Assembly: GCA_030248215.1 (NCBI GenBank)
Contig: JASANG010001569.1
Span: forward strand, 1-64,000
Direction of reading: 5' to 3'
Length of the DNA stretch: 64,000 bases
Source: Enoplolaimus lenunculus
Taxonomy: Eukaryota; Nematoda; Enoplea; Enoplida; Thoracostomopsidae
Both the position numbers and the translations under genes were made by a program. Shown piece by piece: positions 43,101 to 54,203 of this stretch. Each line of letters begins with the position of its first letter. Position 1 is the stretch's first letter. Under the pieces are notes generated by a model. The model made no database searches. It was not told where the DNA came from and saw only the letters and a list, made by a program, of their open reading frames with translations.

Positions 43101-46013
43101 ACGGAAATTCATCCAGACTTACCGTGTTCGTATATGTGCAGCAGGCGACAACGAAGTAACGGTATAATTGTAAATGACAAGAATCACAAGATAAAGCACT
43201 CCAATTGCTGCAAACGCACTAAAATATCAAAATAGACCAAAGTTACCAACGGTAATGTGTTCCGCCACCTGATTTAAGCAACATCCACTGGTTCATAAAT
43301 GTTTGAATTACTACAAAACAAAACACTCCGATTCGCAGTAGCACCTCCGCGTTTAAGCGATAACAGGACGCTTGTATGTATTAAATTTTAAATCGTTTGT
43401 AAACACGGTTAAAACCGCGGTGTGAAACACAACTTCAACCGGGTCATTAGACTCAACATGTCGCGTTATAAATCAGAAAATTTCAAAACCCCGACGGCTG
43501 ACACAGTGAGTTTACCGCGGACTTAATTCTGTCCGTAACAGTAATTATCGCTAAACCAATAACCGGCACCAACTAATTAAAGTATAAAATGTAACTAAAC
43601 TAACCTGATAGTTTTAAGAAAATCAATTTTTCGCGAAAAACAAAACGGAAATATTAAACAAATCGCGCACACAGATGTTGTGAAACGTCGATCAAGATAC
43701 CATTTGCGACAAAACGTTGGACCGAATTTTGACTCAAATACTAGAAAATTAAAATTGTAAACTAAAATTAAATTTTACTCACTAAAATTAAAATTTTACA
43801 ATATACATACTACACAATAGTGCTCGTCCTCTCACCATTGCATAGTAACACTTACTAGTTGCTAACATCTCTTATACATAGGGAAGTGCCGATACCAAAA
43901 TTTTTGCCGATGACAGTATCGATGCCGATTCATATTTTAAAAATATGCCGATGCCGAACCAATGCCGAGTGCAACTTTAGTACACCATGAATAAAGACCG
44001 GATTGCATCCTACATTACATCATTATGCGAAGACTTAAGCCCTAACCACCATAAACAATTATAATTTTTTAGCTTTAAATAATTTTTTCAATCACACACG
44101 CGAGAGATAACAGTTCCCTGGTCAGACACACCGATATACGCTTGAAGGTGAAATTGGTAACATTCCAACTGACTGTTATGTGCGAAAAGTATCGGCAAAC
44201 AATCGGCAATTTTTTTGTAGCACCGATGCCGATGCTCACGAAAAGTTCCGATTAATCAACACATGTATACTTATACATATAATAATATAAGCCAAAACCC
44301 AATATCAAAACAGCAGAAACGCCCACAACGCAAACGTAGATACGACAAATATTTATGTTCTACTGCCTGGTTTAGAATGGTATAAATGTTGCAAGCACTT
44401 TGGCTAGCTATAACCGTAGCTAAAAGCCCCATTTACACATGCAAGTTTTGCAGCGAGATCTTGCAGCTGCAAATTTTACAGTGGGTTTTCCGAATAAAAC
44501 TTAAACCTGCAACTTGCAGCTGCAAGTTCTCGTTGCAAAAACTTACACCTACAACAAGTTCTCGCTGCAACAACTTGCACGAGTGACTGGTGCTTTACAC
44601 ACTGATCTAAAACTAACCCGTGCCACATTCAAACATAATGTTCCAAAAACCAGAATTACTTACATCTGTCACTTTCATCTCCGATCACAATTAAAAAGCT
44701 AATATCGGTAACGTAGCAATAGATTGCAAGAATAGCAGATGTTAGAACGGACGCACATGGGCCACACAGAGAACCCACTGCTTTGTGATATGTTGCCGAA
44801 CCACGCAAATCTGCACACCACGCCAGTATAAGTAAGCTGAACATTGAAATCAGTGCGAGAATCTGAAACAAAAAAGCCCGTTGGTGCACCATGATACCGC
44901 CGGAGTTTTGAGTGCTTAAAAGCAATAGTTTGATTGGTCACTCATAAAGCAGCAGAATATAACCGGAGTACAAAAATACCGGAAACTAAACTGGAAAATG
45001 TAAAACATCAAAATTTTCAACACCAACCAGACAGTGTGGTAATATTGCCAGCACAAACTAAGCACAATTAAATGTTCGCCCATGTATATAACAGGGCCGG
45101 AACAGTAGCATAAACATATTCCTAAGTTAAGTATAAGCCTAAGCGAATGTATGAGCTTATTCCTAAGCCTAAACCTACGTAAAAAATTAGTCAAAGCTTA
45201 AACTGACTCTATTATAGCCCCTCCGGAAAACGACTCGGCCCTGTTCTATACATGGGCCAAATGTTCTATACAAGCAAAAACAAACCACATGAGCTGTCAT
45301 GGCAACAGCAATGCCACCAGCTTGATCAAACGCGGATGGAAAATTAAGTACACCAGCACCAAGTGCAGCGTTCGCCACAATAAACGATGACGCATACCAA
45401 GAGGACCCTAAATAAGACAGGGTCAAATTAATTATCACTACGCTAAACTTCTTCCTGGGCATAAAGCTAACTGTAAAGCATAGACAGATGTCTATTAAAA
45501 CTAAACCTAAGCCAACAGACTAGTCTTAAACGAAAGTTTAAAACAAGAAAAACAATACAGATGCGCAGAATACACAATTTCTGGTCTATTTTGGCAATTC
45601 CCTACAAGAATTTTGGAGAATTTCCGATATAATTTTTAACTTACACACTTGTCTGCCGATGAACGAGTTACCCATCTAAAAGACATAAAAACACCACCCC
45701 AAACAAACAAACAAACAAACAAACAAACACGCCACTCACCAGTCACTCTCGCTCGTCCACCCATCACTGCGCCACTTTTGCTGCACCCAGGATCGTTCGA
45801 ACTTCCACCGACGCTAACTTCCAAGCTGCGAATCCCGACCGTCGCTTGAGAGTACACATGCGTTGTTGAGCTGGAATCCTGCTCACTTGAGCTAACCAAT
45901 TCCGATACTTCTGAAATCGCGATCGAGTCATTGAGCATGTGTTCAAGTGGACGTCGTGATCCATCTTCGCCGTTTCCATCGCTAACAGTATGATTGCTAG
46001 CAGCCGACGACAT
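40145..46013 (-). CDS. SLC38 sodium-coupled neutral amino acid transporter (SLC38A7-like)
   Basis: Ten exons in transcript order: 46013-45740, 45407-45286, 44862-44664, 43740-43605, 43218-43123, 42658-42601, 42034-41870, 41292-41195, 40820-40609 and 40323-40145. Phases agree, giving 512 residues. The product has the 11-helix amino acid/auxin permease layout, with NAALGAGVLNFPSAFDQAGG in the first helix and its break, FLIVIGDESDR, YLDRRFTTSV before the fifth helix, ATYPILLFCGR, ERRRRVCLTFGWF and GFLGCLAALFIFFFPG. These match SLC38A7 (lysosomal glutamine/asparagine transporter) most closely, with SLC38A8 as alternative. The first exon adds about 90 hydrophilic Ser-rich residues with an acidic dileucine-free tail. 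The exon 3 donor is placed after CATGTG because it preserves family spacing. A family B element lies in intron 2. Confidence 0.92.
44425..44600. mobile_element. TGCAAG-rich palindromic repeat element
   Basis: ACATGCAAGTTTTGCAGCG, CTGCAACTTGCAGCTGCAAG and GTTCTCGCTGCAACAACTTG alternate on both strands. It is related to 6540-6725. Confidence 0.5.
45078..45258. mobile_element. TTAGGC-rich short element, family B, in intron 2 of the transporter gene
   Basis: GCCCATGTATATAACAGGGC to CGGCCCTGTTCTATACATGG and GCC, flanked by a perfect 8-bp duplication AAATGTTC (45070-45077, 45259-45266). It ends 28 bases before the splice donor of exon 2. Confidence 0.9.
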
Positions 46014-46304
46014 TATGCACAGAAATCGATTTAAAGCCAAATGCGAAGGCCCGGCTATAGCGCTAGGAATGCATATTAGCGAACTCTGAAACTTTTAGAT
46101 TGATCAGGGGCTTTTTCCTTGGCTTAGCCTTGGGAATACTACGGTTACGGTCCTACTCTAGTTAAAAAACTTACCATACCAACAGAAAGGTTTATATTTC
46201 ATTTTAACGTACAGAAACACCGTATACAAATACGAATCACAAACATTGGCATACATTGCGTCCGACGCAAAGTAGTTAAATTATCGAAAAGGGGTTCCTT
46301 GTTA

Positions 46305-46469
46305 CGGCAAAAGTAAAGAACAGGTGAGGAACAGTATTACAAGCATATCCTAAGCCTAAGAATGATCATATTCCTAATCCTAAGCCAAACGAAAAATTAG
46401 TTTAAAGCTTAAACTTACTCTTTTCTAGCCTCACAGAAAAACGTTCCGCCCCTGGTCTTCACACGGACC
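46305..46469. mobile_element. TTAGGC-rich short element, family C
   Basis: AAAGTAAAGAACAGGTGAGG with a GGAACAGTATTACAAGC start, and a right end CGTTCCGCCCCTGGTC with ACACGGACC. Confidence 0.72.
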
Positions 46470-47745
46470 TTTGTTACTAACTGAAAACCTCCTAAAAAGC
46501 CCTAGGCAAAAATCCCAGAGGCTTCGACAATTAAATCATATGGCCACGGCCTTTGCATTACGCAAGTATTCGAATGAAATGTTTCACTGTGAAATAACCG
46601 AAAAATGACAAACTTCAAATTTTTTGTTTGCATAAACAGACCAGCTTATTATAATAATAATAAAAACAAAACAAATTGTTAAGATAATTTACTAACGTAA
46701 GAACAATACACATTCATAGCATAAAGTTATAAAATACACCAAAAATGGCACACAAATCCAGTATTAAAGAAACATTTTCGAAAAACCAACCACACGGTTC
46801 CTTACACATTAATTTAATTATTTAAATTCTGACTAATACAACGGACTGTATAGCTTAGAAATCAGGCGTTTCTGAAACAGAAAACTCTGCTTAAGCACCG
46901 ACATACGTCATACAACAAATATTTTTCACCCAGTAACACAAAACAGCATTCACTGTTTGTTTATGAAAAACTTTGACAATTTTGTTCTGAAAAAGCCATA
47001 TAAAACAACAGGCTAACGACACGAACACATCAAATACATCCAATAACAAGTTGTTACGCAATGCAACCAAAAAGTCGGCTCCTGTTCGCTGTCCCAAACA
47101 AGGCTTAGGTAAAGCTTCAGCATAGATACCTAGTCCTTTTCCTAAACCTGAGTGCAAATGTTAGGAAGTGTACAAGAGCCAGAATATAGTCTTTATATGT
47201 AGTAATTTTAATTCTAGGCCACTGAAGAACAAACATACCTGCTTTACTAGTACTCCAGCACAGTAGCATAAGCGGAATATAAAGCTACCTAAAAATCCAA
47301 ATTTCATCACTATTATCTACAGTGTGCTACTCTTTTTACTCAAAAAATTAGAGACAGACCGGAAGGACACGAAGCCTCGGCTCAGGTTTTAATCAAATAA
47401 AGCATCAAAAACCCTTTTGTCCGATCGAAAATGGGTACAAACGTGTTCAAAAAAACCAAATAAACAGCAATACGAACTAAACAAAACAGGAAGTCATATA
47501 TATTAAATATTACTAGCACATTCTGTTCGAAATCCAGACCCATGTTAGGTATACGAACATACCCGCTTGAAGGACAGACTTGAAGAGTTAGAGACGGAAA
47601 AGCTTGGACAAAGTTATACCTAAAGTAGGCAGGCATCTATAGCTAAAATGGGCCAAAATCCATATTAAGTAATAAATTATACTTACGAACAGTCACTGTT
47701 TACAGCTGGACAGCCATATTTTGCCATCCAATATAATAACTTCAC

Positions 47746-48090
47746 TAGGATGCAACCGGAATTACAATATACCGGAACCGGAATTGGAAAACATTAATGG
47801 AAATGGAACCGGAAAATGAAAAATACATACCACCGAAAAATTCATTTTAATTTTCTTTTTTGCAATATGATTGGTAAAATAACCCAAGTTGGAGATAGGT
47901 ATTCACTTTATATGCAGTATTTTAGATTTTCATAATCCACGGAAGCGAAACCTGCCTTCCGTGGTATATTTTCGGCGACTGTAAAGATTTGCATACTATA
48001 TTAATGAAATCTATCGTCATTTTTTACTTAAATACGGAATTTTTAATTCCCGTAAAAATTTACGGGAACCGGAATTCCGGTTGCACCCTA
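47746..48090. mobile_element. hAT-like short element, AGGATGCAACCGG ends
   Basis: AGGATGCAACCGGAATT on the left and AATTCCGGTTGCACCCT on the right are inverted ends, with repeated CCGGAACCGGAA words. It ends 55 bases from the stop of the SPOP-like gene, in its 3' flank. Confidence 0.75.
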
Positions 48091-48144
48091 GATGCCACCT
48101 GCGTGCTCTAAATACCATAATTGCTGTCAGAGCGATTGCCAAAT

Positions 48145-51100
48145 CTAAAATCCTATTCTCTGTCGTTTCGCGTTTTCAAACCCGCCAGTCGGCCCTCGTC
48201 CCCCGTTATCGCTATCATATTCTTCTCCAACCCCCTCGCTTTCTTCATCATCATCTTCATCATCGTTATCCTGACCATAACTGCGTTTGCTCCCCTGTCC
48301 AGCAGCTCCCGAATTCGAAATTCCGTCTCCCGATTCGTTTATATGATCACTGCTTTCACCGCTCGGACCGGCAACTGCAGCTAAACAGTCGTGACCATCC
48401 TGGCGACCTGGTGCCACGTTTTGAGACGAGCTGGCGAAGCCTGACATCTCAGACGAGTTTCCGCCAGCACTGCTTGACGGTGCCGCTCGAGAAGTCGTGT
48501 TGCTGGCTACGGTAGCGGCAACACGCCGTCGAGAATACTCGGCATCATCGTCGCTGTCGTAGCCGGCAGCAAACAACGCCGATGCCGCGAGCGACGAAGC
48601 CTGTCGGGATGATGACGATGCTGTCTGGCAACCGACAATTGCTTCAAGAACTTCATTCGCAAGCCGGGCCGAGCGTTGCTTCAGCTCTGCCCAGCAGTCA
48701 CTGGCGAGAACATCGGCTTTATTGGCGACCATAAACTCAAAGCATGCACGTTTGAGCCGGCGTGCAGCGTACAAATCTGCAACTGCAAGCGATTGACAGA
48801 CAGATTCTGCGGTGAGACGTCTCGCCAGTTCAGCTTCACACAATGATTTGAGACCCCCAATTGAGTATTTCTCAGCAAGACCAAGAACATCTTCGATACA
48901 ATCTGAAGACGGCAGGGGTGACGGCGTAGGGCTCGCTGATTTTTCTACAATCGGAGGCCTTGATCTAACAACGTGACTGCAGCTGCTATTTTCACCTTGA
49001 GCATGTTTGTTGGATGACTGAGAAATATTGGCACTATCGCAACTATTATGTTTATTACTAGTATTGTTTTTGTTACCTTTGTTGCTGTTACTGTTCTCGT
49101 TGTTGTTGCTGCTGTTGTTTTTAGAAACAGCAATCGACGTTTGATTCACTGACACGGGAGGTACACAACCGTATATATAGTACAACATATGTCGAACGGC
49201 AGCCGGCGAAAAATCCGAAATCACAATAGTGTTGTTTGCTACCTGAAACCGCTACCATTGGAACTCGTGTTCTACACAAAATATGTAAATCAAAAATAAA
49301 ATCCAATTCACACGTGCAAAATTTTGCATCAAAAACATGCACGCGCAACCAGCATGTATAAATTCAGCGGGACCACCTTTGAAGTTTTGCAGCTGCAATT
49401 ATTCACTGGAATTCATACTATTAAATTTAATTCGCTAGTGTTAACAAAGTTATAAGTCCCTTCAATAACACACCTACATTATGATTGACCAATCGAAAAC
49501 TGTTGCTGTGCTTGAATTAATTCACACATTTTGGTATTCCAACTTGTTTGATATTTAGCGGTCCACGGCGATGGTGACGGGATAAGTTTTACGTTTTTAA
49601 GAACTAAATAGAAATTGTGGGATATGAAAGCGTTTTGAACTCAAGAAGTTTTGAGAAAAGCCTTCTTCACGCATGAACCTTTCTTTGAAACGAAACTGGC
49701 AAGTGTAAATTCTTAAGGATAATCATTCGCAGAATGTGAAGCTGCAGTTCATTCATGATAAATACATGGAAAGAATTAACTGATATGTACGAATAGCGTT
49801 GCAAGTCGACAACTGACTTCCAGAAGGTTTCCCCGACCAATACAGGCACCCAACGATTTTCAATTAGCAGATCTTGTGAACCAAAATTTTCGCCAAGTTT
49901 AATATAGCGTATGAATTGTAGATCTATGCAGTGTACCTGTACCGAAAAGTTTTACGTCTGTATCTACTGTATATATTAGTCGGCATCGCCCTTGTAATCG
50001 CCAGAGCAGCCAAGGAAACACAAATTGATATCCGGATCCGGCGGCATCTAAACACCTCTCCTAACAAAACTCACTTCAAGCATTGTTGAATCAAACATTG
50101 CAGCGAATACGCATGAATGCGCGGACAAAATAGCGCGATGAACTTTGAACTGTTGTTCGCAAACTTGAACCGTAAAATCTGACATTGTCCCTGTTTCAAA
50201 CAGGTCAATCATTGAATCGATGTAGCGACGAGGGACTGTTACTGTATTGCCAGCGGCGTTCGTGCCTTCAGAGCTCAGGTCGACCTCGTTTGGCTTCTTT
50301 TCAAGGCATTGCAGCTAAAAATCAAATATATAAAAAAAGTGCCACGACGCCGTTCTTGAAAACCTAATCACAAAAAATGAAATGCCAACATACAGAACTT
50401 TGAAACAGCAATATTTGGAAGCATAACCATTGAACTTTTTATACCAGATGCCTTTCAACAGATGTATCAGTCTTAAATATTATGTTGCTTGCCGGAATTA
50501 TAAAACAAAAGTTTCAATCTTTGTAAGCATGTGAGACATGCTTGTCCGTTATGTGCACATGCAATATAGTGCAGTGCACTGTATGTATGCTAGCTGGCAG
50601 CATACGGTCGACAAATATAGTCGACGAAAAATGCAGTTGGTCAGGCGGGCTACGTGGCGCAGTGGTAGAGTGCTCGCTTAAGGATCTATAGGCTGAGAGT
50701 TCGATCCCCGCTCTAGCCCGCTATCCCCGCTCTAGCGCATATGCAGTAAATGCAATACACATTGTGTTGCACAGTCGACACATATAGTCGACGCGAACCA
50801 TGCAGTTGGAGAGGCGGGCTACGTAGCGCAGTGGTAGTGTGTTCAGTTAAGGATCCATAGGCTGAGAGTTCGATTCCCGCTCTAGCCCGCTTTTCCAGCT
50901 GTTTAGTAAAAGGTCTGATGTCCCGGTTCGTACCTAGACTGACATGGGGGCTACGGCGTGAACGCAATGGCAAATTGCCGCGCTATGAGCACGGTATCCA
51001 GTCGAAAATACGATGGACGGTCAAGGGACGACCTTGTTGAAAATAAGGGCATGTAAGCATGTGAGACATGCTTGTCCGTTATGTGCACATGCAATATAGT

Positions 51101-53035
51101 GCAGTGCACTGTATGTATGCTAGCTGGCAGCATACGGTCGACAAATATAGTCGACGAAAAATGCAGTTGGTCAGGCGGGCTACGTGGCGCAGTGGTAGAG
51201 TGCTCGCTTAAGGATCTATAGGCTGAGAGTTCGATCCCCGCTCTAGCCCGCTTTTCCAGTTGCTTGGTAGAAAGGTCTGATGTCCCGGTTCCTACCTTGA
51301 CTGACATGGGGGCCACGCCGTGAGCGCAATGGCAAATTGCCGCGCTATGAGCACGGTATCCAGTCGAAAATAGGATGGACGGTCAAGGGACGACCTTGTT
51401 GAAAATAAGGGCATGTAAGCATGTGAGACATGCTTGTCCTAGTGCATATGCAATAAATGCAATGCACATTGCGTTGTACGGTCGACACATATAGTCGACG
51501 AAAAATGCAGTTGGAGAGGCGGCCTACGTGGCGCAGTGGTAGAGTATTCGCTTAAGGATCCGTAGGCTGAGAGTTCGATCCCCGCTCTAGCCCGCTTTTC
51601 CAGCTGCTTGGTATAAAGGTCTGATGTCCCGGTTCCTACCTAGACTGACAATCTTAACGTGAAGGGTTATCTAAGCGGTGCTACTAATAAAAGTCCATTT
51701 AGCTTTAAACTACGTAGCTGATTGTTTTCAATTTCGAGGGTTAATTAAATTCTTCATGCTAAAAAGGTAGCCACGAAACAAAATGGCAGCAATACATAAA
51801 TGTTGATTAGACATGTTTGAATTATATAGTACAGGTACCTTTGACAAATCAGGCAGTAAATCAACTTCGCAGTGAATATGTAATGAGCCATCGCTTCGTA
51901 AACACGAAAGAACTTTTTGTCGTGGTAAATTTCGTAATCCCCAACCGAAACCCTATAAGTTCATACAACGAACAAAGCACATCAGATCCTGATAATTTTT
52001 TAGCTCCAATAACTGCAACTTTCATGCAAGCCACGGATCAAAGCACTTAGAAACTGGAAAGGAGACCTTGAAACGACAAATCATATAAAATCAAAATAAC
52101 CAATCACCGTCAATTTAGTACACGTGTACCACATTTCAGAACCGGATACAGAGTTTTCATCGTAGTCTAGTCGAATTTATTTCAACATGCCTACCTTTTT
52201 GCCAGCTCGAGAATGAAATTCGCCAATATTAACGTTCGAGAAGCGACTTTCACCTTCGTCTGACATAAAAAACAATCGATATTCAGCCGTAACGCAGACA
52301 TCTTTGATCGGCGGAGCGTACATTTTAAGAAACAGGGAAATAAAACCTTTATTTCTAAAACAACAATTAAACACTACACAGATAGTGACAGCAATATGCT
52401 GGGCTCACAACTAAGACAGCTAGCTGAGCGTTTAAGCCAACATTACACAGCAAACAAATTCGGAGGAACATAATTGAACCCATGTTTTACATTCAATAAG
52501 TTTGTACAATTCGTACTAAAAACAAATCGAGACAAACAAATCCGACAAGCAAAATCAAACCATCAACTAAACGTACTCGTCACGTTTGCCACCAGGATAC
52601 ATACAAAGTTGCCAATTAACGTCATCATATGCATTGTGATGGAACGGCGAACTTCTGAGGCACTAAATTTAAACGACAAACTTTTAATCATTTCAGCATT
52701 TTGCTACAATTAAAATGACTCAATCTCAAGGGAAAAATTAATTTCAATAATTTTTATAACCATACAGCTAGCATAGTCTCGCATTGCATTACGTGGTCTG
52801 AATTACAATTTAATCAGCAGAAAACACTAAAACCGTCACAAAATATCTTTTATTGTCTAAATATACAAAATAAAAAATAAGCATCGCTAACCTGTCCAGG
52901 TTTACACAGTTTGACGAGCGACTGAAATTTATGAATTGTCCATTCTTGGGTTAATTGAACCAATTCCACCTGCGTTGAGCAACGATGCGAAGGCTCTGAG
53001 TTAGGTTTGGAATTACATGGTACAGTATTATCCAT
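48145..53035 (-). CDS. SPOP-like MATH-BTB-BACK protein
   Basis: Six exons in transcript order: 53035-52892, 52662-52577, 52354-52195, 51952-51839, 50314-50075 and 49242-48145. Phases agree, giving 613 residues. Order: MATH domain (about 30-165; EWTIHKFQSL, SSPFHH, VNWQLCMYPGG, GFGWGLRNLPRQ, LHIHCEVDLL), BTB (about 205-278; DFTVQVCEQQFKVHRAILSA, FAAMFDSTMLE, LYYIYG), an Asn/Ser-rich insertion (about 279-361), a BTB/BACK continuation (CIEDVLGLAEKYSIGGLKSL), and a long acidic Ser-rich tail ending in KRQRIGF. Known SPOP proteins are about 374 residues and act as substrate adaptors of CUL3 ubiquitin ligases in the nucleus; the basic C-terminus may serve as nuclear signal. An adaptor role is inferred. 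Intron 4 contains the tRNA-like array. TTACTTTAG lies four bases before the ATG. Confidence 0.9.
50645..50721 (+). tRNA. tRNA-like sequence, copy 1
   Basis: 77 bases. GCGGGCT and AGCCCGC form a perfect 7-bp acceptor stem. TGGCGCAGTGGTAGAG fits an A box and GAGTTCGATCCCC a B box. The anticodon arm (CTCGCTTAAGGATCTAT) and T arm do not pair properly, so a working tRNA is unlikely; Pol III transcription is possible. Confidence 0.5.
50814..50890 (+). tRNA. tRNA-like sequence, copy 2
   Basis: Same 77-base layout with a perfect acceptor stem. A-box changes (TAGCGCAGTGGTAGTG) make it the most diverged copy. Confidence 0.45.
51175..51251 (+). tRNA. tRNA-like sequence, copy 3
   Basis: Identical to copy 1 over all 77 bases, so the duplication is recent or homogenised. 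Confidence 0.5.
51519..51595 (+). tRNA. tRNA-like sequence, copy 4
   Basis: The acceptor strand reads GCGGCCT against AGCCCGC, so one pair is lost. A and B boxes are intact. Confidence 0.45.
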
Positions 53036-54203
53036 CTCACTAAAGTAATCTTTTACTCTAACATGAATAGATTACACCAATTACCGTAACTGGGAAGGCT
53101 AAAGTAAGGTTCAACAGCTAATAACTCATAGAATAATTATTCCTGAGCATAGCTACGCTATTTTGTCTCGGTTAATCTGCATACCGAAGGAAAAATTCGA
53201 TTACGGAATGGACCGTGTGTACAAGAAAACAAAACTGTCTGCTGATTGCAGGAAGGGCAATTTCTGATCACTTCACAGTTTCGAAATTTTCAATGAAATA
53301 CGCGCTTAATTAGTAGATCGCTTTGGAGGTCTAATACTATAATTTTTTCTTATGCAGGTAGGTAAAACATGCACAACACAAGATTCATTGATTACTATCT
53401 TAAAACATGTAATTTTATGTTTGAACCTATTAAAGCTAAAAAGCCTAAGCTTGTGCATAAGGCGAATACAAACCTAACACAATGTTTATTTAAACACAAC
53501 AACTAGGCACTTAAAAATAAACCTTGCATTGCTTTTTACCAACGGGCGTTAATACTTTCCAGCTGAATCAAACTTCCAACAGAATACGGACAACTTTGAT
53601 GTTGCACCTTTTCATAAATATGCGTTTCCCTGGCGGGATAACACGCTCAATAGTTATTACAACGCGCACAAAGTAGTACCAGTGTCAGGCTACTGATTAA
53701 CGTGGATTACAGGAATTTTTATTTGGACAAAATAGATCTTGTCTCATGTCTCTAAATTCGAACCACAGATATGGTTTTGTTTTAGAAAATTTGAATGGTA
53801 GTGAAGGTTACATAGTTAATTGGCTTTTCGCGGTGTAGTTAAGTGCAAATATTCATCACAAACGACGTATTACGCGGCAAATATTTCCATGATGAGCTTC
53901 TCTCAATTGGACCATCTGGAATCGGTTATCTTAACTCCAGGCTAAAAAACGCTGTGATGCTGTTTGTGTAATTAATTTACATACACGAACTGGAGGCCTA
54001 AGTAAATTTTTGCAGTAGGACCGTTTACCGACATATGTAACAAATTCCTCTAGATTTAAGTTGGTAACTTATATTTGTGTTGAATATTAGTAAAAACTTG
54101 CCCTAATTATCATGAAGAATAAACGCTTGACTTCACTTATATTGTTATTTAGGCTCTGTGCAATTACTTAATATATTTGTACCAAAATTAGAAGCTAACT
54201 GTC
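53036..54203. promoter_or_regulatory. Head-to-head intergenic region, SPOP-like / RAD21
   Basis: These 1168 bases separate two divergently transcribed start codons and must carry both promoters. No TATA box, CpG island-like patch or repeat stands out, and no further gene is seen. Confidence 0.5.

Larger units (their letters stand above)
46014..48144. other. Intergenic region upstream of the transporter gene
   Basis: A family C element and a hAT-like element are recognisable. The remainder (46470-47745) shows no exon-like series and no repeat I can name. Confidence 0.6.
50523..51660. repeat. Tandem array carrying four tRNA-like sequences
   Basis: Units of about 345-360 bp contain GCATGTGAGACATGC and GTCGACAAATATAGTCGAC palindromes, one tRNA-like 77-mer each, then GGTCTGATGTCCCGGTTC and AAATTGCCGCGCTATGAGCA. 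The unit starting near 50523 recurs at 51056 and 51413 with few changes; the tRNA-like parts start at 50645, 50814, 51175 and 51519. The array lies in an intron of the SPOP-like gene, on the opposite strand. Confidence 0.88.

Noticed and set aside
48081-48515. 144-codon plus-strand frame
   Set aside because: Antisense to the low-complexity tail of the SPOP-like gene.
50645-51595. Working tRNA gene cluster
   Set aside because: The acceptor stem and promoter boxes are good, but the anticodon and T arms do not fold and no anticodon can be read.
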